The notes below the pieces were generated by a model, which was not told the origin of the DNA, ran no database searches, and saw nothing but the letters and a program-made list of their open reading frames with translations. This document shows positions 9,662-18,635 of a stretch of DNA of 64,000 nucleotides, in pieces. This DNA comes from JACVRX01 sp046726315 (GTDB lineage Bacteria; Actinomycetota; Actinomycetes; Jiangellales; Jiangellaceae). A program made the translations under genes and the position numbers. Each line of letters begins with the position of its first letter. Position 1 is the first letter of the stretch. Location of the stretch: positions 132,605-196,604 of the forward strand of contig JBKPAG010000007.1 of assembly GCA_046726315.1 (NCBI GenBank). Direction: 5' to 3'.

Positions 9662-11347
9662 CTACTCGTTCTGCGGCTCAGCGCGGTCACGCGGCGTGTA
9701 ACGGTCGAGCAGTGCGTCGACCGCCGTTCCTGCCTCGCGTGCGCTCGGTGTGAAGCCGAGAACGACCGGCAGGAAGTGGTCACTTGCTAGCGCTTGGAGC
9801 TGGAGCTCGGTTGCGGCCCGCACCGCCGCCGTCCGTCGCACCCTCCGCAGCAACGCGATCTCGCCGAACCCTTCGCCGGGCCCAAGCGTCGCTACCAGGC
9901 GACCGTCACCGATCACCTCGGCCGCGCCCGACTCGATCACGTAGTACCGGTCGCCAACGTCGCCTTGGCCGAAAACGACCTGGCCGGCGGACACCGAGAC
10001 CGGTTCCAGACCACGCGCTAGCTGTTCGATCGCAGGCAGCGGCAGCGGGTGCAACATCGGAACGGCGTGGAGCAGGCCGATCTCCCGGTCCCGCACACCG
10101 ATGAACCGGTCCAGCCGACGCAGCCGGTGCCACGAAGCCGCCACGACGACTGGACACAGTAGACCGACGATCACCAGTGCGGGCCGCAAGCCGGAGAGCT
10201 CGATCACCAGAGACGCGACGATCGCCCCCAGCCCGACGGACAGCGCGGCCAAACTCTCTAGAACACCGAAAACGCGCGCAAGCACGTCGTCGGGAGCCAG
10301 CCTGGCCAAGAGCGTGAACCCACCGAGGTCCACAAGCGCGTTGCCGACGCCGACGCAGGCAAGCAGGCCTAGGGCCGCAGCCTCTTGAGGGAAGAGGCCG
10401 AGGATGGCGATCGGCAGACCCCACAGAGCCACGCCGACGGCAAACCATCCGCCTAGTCGGCGCGTCCCGACCAGCAGCGACGCAGTGAGCGAGCCGAGTA
10501 CGGCGCCTGCCCCGACGGCGGCAGTGAGTGTCCCGACGCCCGGTTCGCCAGTCCCCAGCAGATCGATGGCGACCACCACGGTGAATACGGTCAGCGCTCC
10601 TCGGGTGAACGTCTGCGCCGCTGCGAGGCCGATGATGAGCGCCAGGTCGCCGTTCCGAACGACTGCACGTATACCTTCGACTGCCTCGTTTACCAGGTGG
10701 GTCTCTGTCGGGGCGGATGGCCGCGGTGGTGCGTCGTATCTCACCCGCAGGAGTAAGGCCGCGGCGCACAAGGAGGCGGCTGCAGCGACAGCGAACACCA
10801 CGGTCACGCTGGTGAACTGCAGCAGCACCGCAGCCAGCAACGGACCCACCAACGTGGCCACCGAGTCCAGCAGTCCACGGACCACGTTGGCGCTGGCCAG
10901 CTCATATCCAGTGCGGCATAGCGACGGGAGTAGTGCCGAATGCGCCGGCCGGAACAGGGTGGCAGCAATCGTCGACAACACTGCGAGCGCGTAGACGATC
11001 TGCTGCGGACCGGCCACGCCGACGACGACCGCGGCTGCGGCGGTCGCAATACCGCGCACCGTGGATACCAGGATCAGTACACGTTCCCTGCGCCCCCTGT
11101 CGGCCAATGGGGACAACAGCGGGGCCACGACCGCAGACGGCACCATGCGAAGTAGTCCCACCAGCCCGACGGCCGTGGCGCCACCGTCGCGGTAGGCCAC
11201 GATCCCCAGCCCCACGGTGAACGCCCACTCGGCTGTCCACGCCCCCAGGAAGCTCAGCTGGGCGCGGCGTAGGTTCGGATTGCGGGCGTTGCTGGTGAAC
11301 GCCGCCGCCGCCGTGCCGAGCCTGCTCCGGCCCCTGTCGTCCGCCAT
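9662..11347 (-). CDS. MFS transporter with C-terminal cyclic-nucleotide-binding domain
   Basis: 561 residues. Residues 1-410 are a twelve-helix major facilitator with the loop LADRGRRERV after helix 2. Residues 430-540 are a CNB domain: VVFGQGDVGDRYYVIESG, then a phosphate-binding cassette GFGEIALLRRVRRTAAVRA that keeps the Gly-Glu and Arg needed to hold a cyclic phosphate. It is probably a drug or metabolite exporter gated by cAMP. A near-identical paralogue lies 47 nt upstream on the same strand, and a cAMP-synthesising protein is encoded 1 kb away. Substrate unknown. Confidence 0.85.
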   Translation of the reverse strand: MADDRGRSRLGTAAAAFTSNARNPNLRRAQLSFLGAWTAEWAFTVGLGIVAYRDGGATAVGLVGLLRMVPSAVVAPLLSPLADRGRRERVLILVSTVRGIATAAAAVVVGVAGPQQIVYALAVLSTIAATLFRPAHSALLPSLCRTGYELASANVVRGLLDSVATLVGPLLAAVLLQFTSVTVVFAVAAAASLCAAALLLRVRYDAPPRPSAPTETHLVNEAVEGIRAVVRNGDLALIIGLAAAQTFTRGALTVFTVVVAIDLLGTGEPGVGTLTAAVGAGAVLGSLTASLLVGTRRLGGWFAVGVALWGLPIAILGLFPQEAAALGLLACVGVGNALVDLGGFTLLARLAPDDVLARVFGVLESLAALSVGLGAIVASLVIELSGLRPALVIVGLLCPVVVAASWHRLRRLDRFIGVRDREIGLLHAVPMLHPLPLPAIEQLARGLEPVSVSAGQVVFGQGDVGDRYYVIESGAAEVIGDGRLVATLGPGEGFGEIALLRRVRRTAAVRAATELQLQALASDHFLPVVLGFTPSAREAGTAVDALLDRYTPRDRAEPQNE

Positions 11348-11394
11348 CCGGTGACGTTACCGTTGCTCGACCGGACGGAGCCGAACGAGCCGTC

Positions 11395-13081
11395 TTATCC
11401 GTCTGGCCCCTCAGGGTGATCTCGTGGGGTGAAGCGCTCGAGCATGGTATCGACCACCACTCCTGCCTCGCGTGCGCTCGGGGTGTAGCCGAGGACAACC
11501 GGGAGAAAGTGGTCGCGGCGCAGCGCCTGGAGCTGGAGCTTGCTGGCGGCCCGTACCGTGGCCGTCCGTGGGACGCGCTGGAGCAGCGCGATCTCTCCAA
11601 ACGCTTCCCCTTCGCCGAGCCGGCCGATCAGGCGTCCGTCTCCGATCACCTCGGCCACACCGGACTCGACCACGTAGAAGCGGTCGCCGACGTCGCCCTG
11701 CCTGAACACCACCTCACCTGTCGACACCGAGATTGGTTGCAGGCCGCGCGCGAGATGTTCGATGGCGGGGAGGGGAAGCGGGCTCAGCATGGGTACCGCT
11801 TGCAACAGGCCGATCTCCCTGTCTCGGACACCGATGAACCGGTCGAGCCGATGCAGTCGGTGCCACGAAACCGCAAACAGCATTGGGCAGAGGACGCCGA
11901 TGGCGACCAGTGCGAGACGGATGCCGGACAGCTCGATCATCAGCGACGCGACGATCGCTCCCAGCCCAACGGTCAGTGCAATCAGGCTCTCCAGGACCCC
12001 GAAGACGCGCGCGAGCACGTCGTCAGGTGCCAGCCTGGCCATGAGCGTGAACAGGCCCAGGTCGACCAGGGCATTGCCAACGCCCACGCAAGCCAACAGC
12101 CCCAATGCCGCCGCCTCCGTCGGGAAGACGCCGATGAGCGCGATAGGCAAACCCCAAAGAGCGATACCGAGACCGAACCACCCGGCCAGCCGGCGTGACC
12201 CGACCAGCAGGGACACCGCCAATGAGCCGAGCACGGCGCCCGCTCCCACAGCGGCCATGAGCGTGCCAACGCCCGGTTCGCCGGTCCCCAGCAGATCGAT
12301 GGCGACCACCACGGTGAACACCATCAGCGCTCCGCGAGTGAATGTCTGTGTCACCGCCAGGCCGACCAGGATCGCCAGGTCGCCGTTATGTACGACGGCG
12401 CGTATACCCTCGGCTGCTTCGGCTACCAGATGGGGCCTCTTTGCTGCGGACGGACGTGGCGGAGCGTCGTATCGCACTCGCAGCATCAGACCCGCCGCCC
12501 ATAGGGAGGCGCCTGAGGCGACCGCGAACACGACGGTCACGCTGGTGAACTTGAGCAGCACCGCGGCCAGTAGTGGGCCTACCAGCGTGGCAACGGAGTC
12601 CAGCAGCCCCCGCACCACGTTGGCGCTGGCCAGCTCGTATCCCGTGCGGCACAGCGACGGGAGCAGTGCCGAATGCGCGGGGCCGGTAGAGCGTGACCGC
12701 GACGGACGACACCACCGCCAGCGCGTAGACCATTGGTGTCGGCCCGCCGACGCTGACGATGACGGCCGCGGCGCCGGTTGCCAGAGCGCGCACGGTCGAC
12801 ACCAGGACCAGGACGCGTTCCCTGCGCCCCCTGTCCGCCAGCGGCGCCGCCAGGGGAGCGACCACCGCGGCCGGCACCATGCGCAGCAGTCCCACGAGAC
12901 CGACGGCTGGTGCGCCACCGTCCCGGTAGGCCACGATCCCCAGCCCGACGGTGAACGCCCAACCGGCCGTCCATATCCCGAGGAAACTCAGCTGTGCCCG
13001 CCGCAGATTCGGATTGCGGGCATTGCTGGCGAATGCGGCGGCTGCAGTGGCGAGCCTGTTCTTGACGCCTCGCTCCGCCAC
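11395..13081 (-). pseudogene. Paralogous MFS-CNB transporter, single-base frameshift
   Basis: This gene is a tandem copy of the 9662-11347 gene and uses the same domain order. It is split into two frames. Against the paralogue the break is one extra base in a run of four G on the + strand at 12679-12682: frame 1 runs to LYRP, frame 2 resumes at AHSALLPSLCRTGYELAS. Removing one base gives exactly 561 residues, the length of the paralogue. The CNB cassette AFGEIALLQRVPRTATVRA is well kept. It may be a recent pseudogene or a sequencing error in a homopolymer. Confidence 0.8.
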
Positions 13082-13217
13082 CTTCGCGACGCTACGCCTT
13101 CGACAACTTTCGGAACGATCGCCCGTTTCAGCGGCGCGTTCGCTGCCCGCAAGGTACCGTCGGGCCGGAACCTGGTCGCTGCCCTATACCTCGTCGGCGG
13201 TAATCGCGGACGGTAGC

Positions 13218-13874
13218 GTGGCCGTTGTGGTCCGGGCGCTGGCGGTCAGCGACGAGGAGGTTTCCTACCTTCGCGCGGGACGGGCGGCGGACCTCGGGGT
13301 CGACCTCGTGATCGCGGCGGGTGACCTGTCCTTCGAGTATCTCGGCGCCCTCGCCAACCTCGTCGACCGGCCCGGGGTCTTCGTCCCGGGCAACCACGAT
13401 CCTGACATCGCTGGATTCTCGGAACGCGCCGGGTTGTCGCTACGAGCGGGCAGGCCGGAGGACTGGCCGGGGCCCGCGGGCTTCGTCAACGCCGACGGCC
13501 GGATCGTGGATGTGGGCGGGGTCCGGGTCGCCGGCCTGGGCGGCTGCCTGCGTTACCGGCCGGGCCCCAACCAGTGGTCGGAGCCCGAGCAGGCCCGAAG
13601 GGGTCGACGGCTCGTGCGTACGGCGCGCAGGTTGCGCAAGCGCGACGGCCGCGGCGTCGACATCCTGCTCACTCACGCACCGCCGCGGCATTGCGGCGAC
13701 CGCGAGGATCAGCCACACCACGGCTTCGAGTGCCTGCACACGGTGGTCGCCGCGCTGCAGCCGCGATTGCTGGTGCATGGCCACATCCATCCGTTCGGCC
13801 TGCCCGTGCCGGATCGCCTACTGGGCGCGACCGCGGTGGTCAACGTCGTCGGCCACCGCATTCTCGAGCTGTAA
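13218..13874 (+). CDS. Calcineurin-like metallophosphoesterase
   Basis: About 218 residues. Metal-binding motifs are visible in order: VIAAGDLSFE (Asp), VFVPGNHDPD (Asn-His-Asp), ILLTHAPP (His) and LLVHGHIHPFG (His-x-His). The usual first DxH is replaced by VSDEEV, as in some class III phosphoesterases. GTG at 13218 is the likely start, with GTG 13227 as an alternative; neither has a strong ribosome site. The gene ends 4 nt before a ParB-like gene, so the two are co-transcribed. It is a cytosolic phosphoesterase of unknown substrate. Confidence 0.8.
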   Translation: MAVVVRALAVSDEEVSYLRAGRAADLGVDLVIAAGDLSFEYLGALANLVDRPGVFVPGNHDPDIAGFSERAGLSLRAGRPEDWPGPAGFVNADGRIVDVGGVRVAGLGGCLRYRPGPNQWSEPEQARRGRRLVRTARRLRKRDGRGVDILLTHAPPRHCGDREDQPHHGFECLHTVVAALQPRLLVHGHIHPFGLPVPDRLLGATAVVNVVGHRILEL

Positions 13875-13878
13875 GGCC

Positions 13879-14712
13879 ATGCCCGACACGGGGTACTTCC
13901 GGGCCGACGCCGAGAACGATTTCCAGCGCGCCCGTCGTCGGCAGATACTCAGCCAGGTCGTCGTCCAGCTGCAGGGAAAGCCGGCCGACGTCTCCGAGAT
14001 GCTGCTGTTCGACGACGTCGTCGCCGCACTCGGACACATCGGGGAACACCGGCTCGGGCTACAGATCGTCGCGCTCGACACGATTGTCGGCAGCGTCGGC
14101 CGCATACGGGACTTCGACTGCTGGTTCCATCCCCGGGCGAAGGTCAACAGGCAACGGTGGATACAGCTGGCATTGGCTCAGCGGCGCGGCGAGTTCATCC
14201 CCCCGGTGGATCTATACCGCATCGGCGAACTGCACTTCGTTCGCGACGGGCACCATCGCGTCTCGGTCGCGCTGGCGCTGCGCCTCGGCACGATCGACGG
14301 GTATGTCACCGAGGTCACCACGCGGGTGGACGCCGCGGGCATCAGGCATCGCGGCGACCTCGTGACGAAATACCAGCGCAGGCTCTTCCTTGACCGGGTG
14401 CCGCTGCCCGGGCCCGAGGTCGCCTCGATCATCGTCACCCGGCCGCGCTCCTACATCGAGCTGTCCGAGGCCGTCGAGGCGTGGGGGTTCCGACTCGTCC
14501 AGCGGGAGGCCCGGTACCTGGACCGAGCCACGGTCGCCCGCCGCTGGTACGCCGAGGAGTTCCAACCGGTGGTGCAGATGCTCGGCGAGGCCGGTCTCGT
14601 CGGCGACTCGACCGACGCCGACGCCTATCTCCGGTTGGCGGCACACCGCAACCGGCTGCCGGACACCCTCCGCTGGCCGGACGACGTGGTCGAGCGGATC
14701 CGCGGCGGCTGA
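13879..14712 (+). CDS. ParB/sulfiredoxin-fold nuclease-domain protein
   Basis: 277 residues from ATG 13879. The stretch LYRIGELHFVRDGHHRVSVA (about residues 113-132) matches the ParB N-terminal/sulfiredoxin fold, with GHHR as the nucleotide-handling motif. Chromosomal ParB's helix-turn-helix and CTPase dimer region are not evident, and no parA lies nearby. It is unlikely to be a partition protein and more likely a nucleotide-dependent enzyme or nuclease. It sits 4 nt after the metallophosphoesterase, so a joint nucleotide-linked role is plausible but unproven. Confidence 0.65.
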   Translation: MPDTGYFRADAENDFQRARRRQILSQVVVQLQGKPADVSEMLLFDDVVAALGHIGEHRLGLQIVALDTIVGSVGRIRDFDCWFHPRAKVNRQRWIQLALAQRRGEFIPPVDLYRIGELHFVRDGHHRVSVALALRLGTIDGYVTEVTTRVDAAGIRHRGDLVTKYQRRLFLDRVPLPGPEVASIIVTRPRSYIELSEAVEAWGFRLVQREARYLDRATVARRWYAEEFQPVVQMLGEAGLVGDSTDADAYLRLAAHRNRLPDTLRWPDDVVERIRGG

Positions 14713-14790
14713 CCCTCGTGTTCGGATGATGCAGCACGACTCCGCAGCACCTGAGTCGGGCTTCGGACCTGAGTACCCGGATCGTGACCC

Positions 14791-14919
14791 TTCGACGCGC
14801 TGATCATCGGGAGCGGGTTCGGTGGGGCGGTGGTGGCGTGCCGGCTGGCGCAAGCCGGCGTGGACGTCGCGGTGGTCGAGCGCGGGCGGCGTTGCCGAAG
14901 TGAGGAAGATCGGCAATGA
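14791..14919 (+). pseudogene. N-terminal FAD-binding fragment of a GMC-type oxidoreductase
   Basis: One frame reads FDALIIGSGFGGAVVACRLA followed by a second beta-strand ending in VVERGRR. That is a classic Rossmann GxGxxG FAD motif with its terminal acidic residue, as in cholesterol-oxidase-like GMC enzymes. The frame has a stop just upstream and loses homology after VERGRR, ending at a TGA near 14919. Only about 35 residues of an enzyme of more than 500 survive, so this is debris. Confidence 0.65.
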
Positions 14920-15166
14920 CCGAGCCAGCGCCGCTGGTCCTGGACGACGAGCCGGCTGGGTCCAGGATCCGGCTGCCGCTCATGCAGGGCGTTCGGTCGG
15001 ACACGGGTTGTATGTACTCCTGCCCGTACCGCCGGTAAACGTGGCCCTGAGTCGTCAAGCTGTTGCGCCCGGGCAGCTTTCCCCGGGACCTGTCCGGCTG
15101 GACGATGGATGGCTATGGGCGCGCGACTTTCCCATAGGTGATTATCGGTTCCCGTACGATCCCAGC

Positions 15167-15868
15167 GTGGCCAGCGAGCTCGAGGGAGCCGTGGTCGTCG
15201 AGTTCCCATTGCGCGGCGAGATGTGGGTGGCGGTCAACACCCCCGGCGACCGCATCCCGAGCCACGGTGTGAACATGCTCGGGCAGCGGTATGCCTATGA
15301 CCTGCTCAAGGTGGACGAGCGCAACGGCGTTCATTACCACCCGGCCGGATCGCTTCGGGCGCTCGCCCTCGGCGTCCGAACGCAAGAGTCCTACGCGTGG
15401 GGGGAGGCCGTTCACTCGCCCTTGGACGGTGAAATTGTGCGCGCCGTCGACGGGGCCCGAGAACGGAGTTGGATCCATCCGGCGCGCGAGCTGGCGCTGG
15501 TTCTGAAGAATGCCCTGATCTTCAGGCCATCTCGGTTGCCGCTCATCCTCGGCAACCACGTCATCGCCCAGTGCGGGGACATCTTCGCCGGCTTTGCCCA
15601 CCTGGCGCCGGGCTCGGTCGCCGTTACCGAAGGTCAGACCGTGGCCGCAGGGGATGTCATTGGTCGTGTGGGACATACCGGCAACTCGACTGCGCCGCAC
15701 CTGCACTTCCAGCTGATGGACTCCGCCGACCTGATGACCGCCAACGGCCTGCCATGCGCGTTTCGGTCCTACGAGGTGCTGCGCAACGGCGAGTGGCAGA
15801 AAGTGGAAAACGGGATCCCGCGCAGAGTCGATCGGATCCGGTATGTCGAGACAGCGCCTTCGGGTTAG
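15167..15868 (+). CDS. M23-family zinc metallopeptidase
   Basis: About 233 residues if GTG 15167 is the start; the frame is open further upstream and the true start is uncertain. The LytM/M23 signature is complete: HGVNMLGQRYAYDLL (zinc His and Asp), then GRVGHTGNSTAPHLHFQLMD (HxH zinc ligand and catalytic His). A beta-hairpin core with EGQTVAAGDVIG precedes it. These enzymes cleave peptidoglycan cross-bridges. No signal peptide or LysM domain is visible from this start, so it may be intracellular or missing its N-terminus. Its end abuts a remnant regulator on the other strand. Confidence 0.75.
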   Translation: MASELEGAVVVEFPLRGEMWVAVNTPGDRIPSHGVNMLGQRYAYDLLKVDERNGVHYHPAGSLRALALGVRTQESYAWGEAVHSPLDGEIVRAVDGARERSWIHPARELALVLKNALIFRPSRLPLILGNHVIAQCGDIFAGFAHLAPGSVAVTEGQTVAAGDVIGRVGHTGNSTAPHLHFQLMDSADLMTANGLPCAFRSYEVLRNGEWQKVENGIPRRVDRIRYVETAPSG

Positions 15869-16029
15869 TGCTGCAACGACGTGGTCGACTTCACGGGCGC
15901 GGAGATGCCTGCGTCACTGCCGAGCTCACCCGGCGAGACATCCCCAACCACCAGGCGCTCCACGATCGCCGGCCGCGACGGTTCACCGAGGGCAGCTGCA
16001 CGCGCATCGACATTTAGTTCAACAGACAT
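15865..16029 (-). pseudogene. ArsR-family regulator, N-terminal fragment
   Basis: A 54-codon frame starting at ATG 16029 encodes the first winged-helix helices of an ArsR repressor (ALGEPSRPAIVERLVVGDVS, then PGELG). It loses homology and stops after about 40 residues, so recognition helix and wing are missing. It diverges from an intact ArsR-family gene 112 bp away. It overlaps the end of the M23 gene by 4 nt. Confidence 0.55.
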
Positions 16030-16098
16030 TGACTCAATATTTGCGGTTCGTCTTCGAGTGTAAAGACGTTCCAGTCGGAGCGACCGTGTATCAGCGTA

Positions 16099-16132
16099 TA
16101 TGTCTTGACAGGCATATGCGTGTCGAGACATA
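16099..16132. promoter_or_regulatory. Putative ArsR operator (inverted repeat)
   Basis: Arms TATGTCTTGACA (16099-16110) and TGTCGAGACATA (16121-16132) are inverted repeats with one mismatch and a 10-bp spacer. The element ends 8 bp before the ATG of the ArsR gene at 16141, covering its promoter and ribosome site. This is the position expected for autorepression. Confidence 0.65.
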
Positions 16133-16140
16133 CTTGCAGG

Positions 16141-16449
16141 ATGGACTCGTTTGCGGCCCTCGCCGAACCCACGCGGCGGCGGATCGTCGACGAACTGCGA
16201 GTCTCGGAGCGCAGCGTGGCCGGCCTGGTCCAGGCGCTCGCCGTCAGCCAGCCCGCCATGTCCAAGCACCTGAAGGTGCTCCGCGACTGCGGCCTCGTCT
16301 CGCGCCGGACTGCGGCGCAGCAACGCATCTACCGTATCGAGGCTGGACCGTTTCAGGCACTCGACGAGTGGCTGGCGCCCTACCGCCGAATGTGGACGCG
16401 CCACCTCGACGCCCTCGAGCGCCACCTCGACAACCAGGAGGAGCGATGA
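16141..16449 (+). CDS. ArsR-family winged-helix repressor
   Basis: 102 residues. The winged helix spans the protein: FAALAEPTRRRIVDELRV, SVAGLVQALAVSQPAMSKHL (recognition helix) and wing RRTAAQQRIYRIE. There is no cysteine metal site. It belongs to the ArsR subgroup paired with SRPBCC proteins. ATG 16141 follows directly on the palindrome. Its TGA overlaps the ATG of the next gene (ATGA), so the two are translated together. Confidence 0.85.
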   Translation: MDSFAALAEPTRRRIVDELRVSERSVAGLVQALAVSQPAMSKHLKVLRDCGLVSRRTAAQQRIYRIEAGPFQALDEWLAPYRRMWTRHLDALERHLDNQEER

Positions 16450-17015
16450 GCAGAACGACCTTTCAGCCAAGCCCGCTCGCGGACGTGGCATGCCGTACCG
16501 AGGGAGAGCGCTGGACGTTGGTCTTCGTCCGCATCCTGCCGCATTCGCCTGAGAAGGTGTGGGCCGCCTTGACCGATCCCGGGCAGCTGCTTGCCTGGGC
16601 GCCGTTCACCGCCGATCGGGACCTCGGACGCGTCGGCGAGTCGACGCTGACGATGATCGACGGCGACGTCTCGGAGGATCTCCTGGCCTCGGTGACCCGC
16701 GCCGAGCGTCCGAGGCTTCTCGCGTACACGTTGGGAACTGACCTCGTACGCTGGCAGCTCGCTCCCATCGACTCGGGCACCAGGCTGACGCTCGAGCACA
16801 CGGTGGGTGACCCGCAGTGGGTGCCGAAGGTGGCAGCCGGCTGGCACCTCTGCCTCGATGTCGCCGAGCGCCTCCTCGCCGGGCAGCCGGTCGAGCCGAT
16901 CCGGGGAGAGGACGCCAAAAACCACGGCTGGGAGCGGCTGCACGACGCCTACGCCGAGACGCTCGGGATTCCCGGCACCGGCTGGCCTGACGAACGTGCA
17001 GCGTACCGCCGGTGA
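16446..17015 (+). CDS. SRPBCC (AHSA1/START-like) domain protein
   Basis: 189 residues. Family features: FVRILPHSPEKVWAALTDP at the start of the fold, LAWAPFTADRDLGRVGESTL, GTRLTLEHTVGD, and a terminal long helix at WHLCLDVAERLL. The fold encloses a hydrophobic ligand cavity; such proteins are usually partnered with an ArsR repressor, as here. The ligand is unknown. It is translationally coupled to the ArsR gene by an ATGA overlap. Confidence 0.85.
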   Translation: MSRTTFQPSPLADVACRTEGERWTLVFVRILPHSPEKVWAALTDPGQLLAWAPFTADRDLGRVGESTLTMIDGDVSEDLLASVTRAERPRLLAYTLGTDLVRWQLAPIDSGTRLTLEHTVGDPQWVPKVAAGWHLCLDVAERLLAGQPVEPIRGEDAKNHGWERLHDAYAETLGIPGTGWPDERAAYRR

Positions 17016-17086
17016 GTGTCTGACACGCAACGAGGAGCTACCGGGCCGCGGCGGAACCAGGGCAAGGCGAGCGCTGAACCGCTCGC

Positions 17087-17437
17087 TCAGCGCTTTGCCC
17101 GCGCGAACTCCAGGGCTTCCCTACTCAAATCTTCCCAGTGGGTGTGACGCCTGGGGTCGACCGCGACCCACTCCTTCATCGGTTTGCCTTTGCCTGCGTC
17201 AAAGGGTGCACCGTCGCCGGCAGCGATGAGCGACCTCACCCGGTCCTGCGGAAGCCTGACGACCAGCTTGCCACCGTAAAGCATCGCAAAGATCTTGTTG
17301 TTGATCTTCAACGCTGACGACCCGAACCTCCTGCCCCCAGCCCCCGTGTCCTGCGGCGGCGTTACACCAGGCGTACCCACGAATAGCTCCGCAAGTCTGG
17401 CAAATCGGTCCTCTGGAGTGGCCGAAGTGGGCGTCAT
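17087..17437 (-). CDS. TfoX N-terminal-domain-like protein
   Basis: 116 residues from ATG 17437. The order RFGSSALKINNKIFAMLYGG, then KLVVRLP and WVAVDPRRHTHWEDLSREAL, resembles the TfoX/Sxy N-terminal domain and MmcQ-like proteins (an alpha/beta fold with a KIFA motif). It is a short, stand-alone cytosolic protein. In other bacteria the domain is linked to competence regulation; in actinomycetes the role is unknown. Confidence 0.6.
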   Translation of the reverse strand: MTPTSATPEDRFARLAELFVGTPGVTPPQDTGAGGRRFGSSALKINNKIFAMLYGGKLVVRLPQDRVRSLIAAGDGAPFDAGKGKPMKEWVAVDPRRHTHWEDLSREALEFARAKR

Positions 17438-17480
17438 AGGCGGACGATACGCAGTGCGTGTAACTGGAAGGACGTCATTC

Positions 17481-18020
17481 TCACACGGAGTCGCCGGGTT
17501 CTTCGGCTGCCTTGGGCGTAGGGTCCTGGTTCCGTTCCAGCCGCACATAGCCTGCCGAGTGAACCGCCACCCCCACGATCCCGCCTGCCAACATCCCCAC
17601 CCCGGCGATCCACAAGATGTGCCAGAAGCCGGCGACCACGCCAACGAAGGCGCAGTTCTGCGCGACCACCCTCGCAATGGTGGCAAGGACTGAGGTAGTC
17701 GCACGACGCCGGAAGGCCTCCTGTCGATTGACCAGCACTAGGGCGGCCAGGAGCGGGATGGCCACCGAGAAGGCGACAACGCAGATCTTCGCGGACAGGT
17801 CGAGCGACGCGGCCGTGAGGAACGGCTGCACCATGTACACGCCGATGAGGATCAAACCGCCATAGATCAGGTTGTTTTGCCGGAGCCACTCTTGCATTTG
17901 CTCTGGGTCCTGCCTGAGCCAGGCTCGTTCGTGCTCTGAGTCCTCTTTCACGGTCACCGCCTTCTCAGCACGGATGTCGAGGATTTTCGAGCCTCCCGGC
18001 CGGTGCTGGAACCCGCCCAC
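17481..18020 (-). CDS. Four-helix membrane protein of unknown function
   Basis: 179 residues. A charged N-terminus (AWLRQDPEQMQEWLRQNN) precedes four hydrophobic segments, roughly residues 52-72, 77-99, 110-134 and 136-156, and a short charged tail. A start at GTG 17957 is possible. I recognise no family. It is a minus-strand neighbour of the TfoX-like gene but 43 nt away, so possibly the same transcript. Confidence 0.55.
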   Translation of the reverse strand: MGGFQHRPGGSKILDIRAEKAVTVKEDSEHERAWLRQDPEQMQEWLRQNNLIYGGLILIGVYMVQPFLTAASLDLSAKICVVAFSVAIPLLAALVLVNRQEAFRRRATTSVLATIARVVAQNCAFVGVVAGFWHILWIAGVGMLAGGIVGVAVHSAGYVRLERNQDPTPKAAEEPGDSV

Positions 18021-18104
18021 AACATTTGCTGGTCACCAGACGTAACGCAGAGCGGGCCCCAGGGCCGTGGCCTGGTGCGATCGGAAGAGTGACGGCCATG
18101 CTGT

Positions 18105-18326
18105 TCAGCCCGGCCGTCTCCCCAATGCCAGATACGCGAGTGGTCCGACTGGCTGGACAACGCAGCCGAACAGCCAGAGTTGCTTGGGTCCACGCACTTG
18201 GCGGGCGGGCCGCCGGGCGAGGTCGATGAGCGCAGTCGCGGTGAGAGCCATCTCCACAGCGGCCAAGGCGAGGATCAACCGTTGCTGGATGCCAGTGAGG
18301 TCACTCCACTGCTTCATCGATGTCAT
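18105..18326 (-). CDS. PLDc_N-domain small membrane protein
   Basis: 73 residues from ATG 18326. One hydrophobic helix is followed by RQVRGPKQLWLFGCVVQPVG and PLAYLALGRRPG, the phospholipase-D nuclease N-terminal pattern of two helices around a GPK-W turn. Such stand-alone PLDc_N proteins are common in actinomycetes; function unknown, probably linked to the membrane. Confidence 0.7.
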   Translation of the reverse strand: MTSMKQWSDLTGIQQRLILALAAVEMALTATALIDLARRPARQVRGPKQLWLFGCVVQPVGPLAYLALGRRPG

Positions 18327-18635
18327 GATCCACATTAACGCTAGCGAACCGTGACGGGTCACCGCTTCGTGCACTCTGATGCCTGGGACGAGGCGGTCGT
18401 CCTCTGCAGCGAGGAGCCGCCCGGCGGATCACGTTCTCTCCCCACGCGGAGCCTGAGACACCGGCGACCACTGTGGGGCGTGCCGCGAGCGGCGCCACCC
18501 GGGCGCGCGAGCACGACCGGGGCGATCGGCTCGTCCGAGCTCGCTGAGCGCGGCGAGGTTGGACGAACTCGTCGGGCACCGGTCACCCGGGCGGCGATCC
18601 TGTCGGATCCCGACGACGGCCTCGTAGCGCGCTAA
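18327..18635. other. Gap without a supported gene
   Basis: About 300 bases between the PLDc_N gene and the kup fragment. Open frames exist on both strands but none shows a domain or ribosome site. Confidence 0.35.

Noticed and set aside
13879..14712. ParB-like gene as a chromosome or plasmid partition locus.
   Set aside because: No parA, no parS-like repeats and no ParB helix-turn-helix or C-terminal domain.
15843..17015. 390-residue frame reading through the ArsR and SRPBCC region.
   Set aside because: The upper part is out of frame with the ArsR gene; only the SRPBCC part from 16446 is real.
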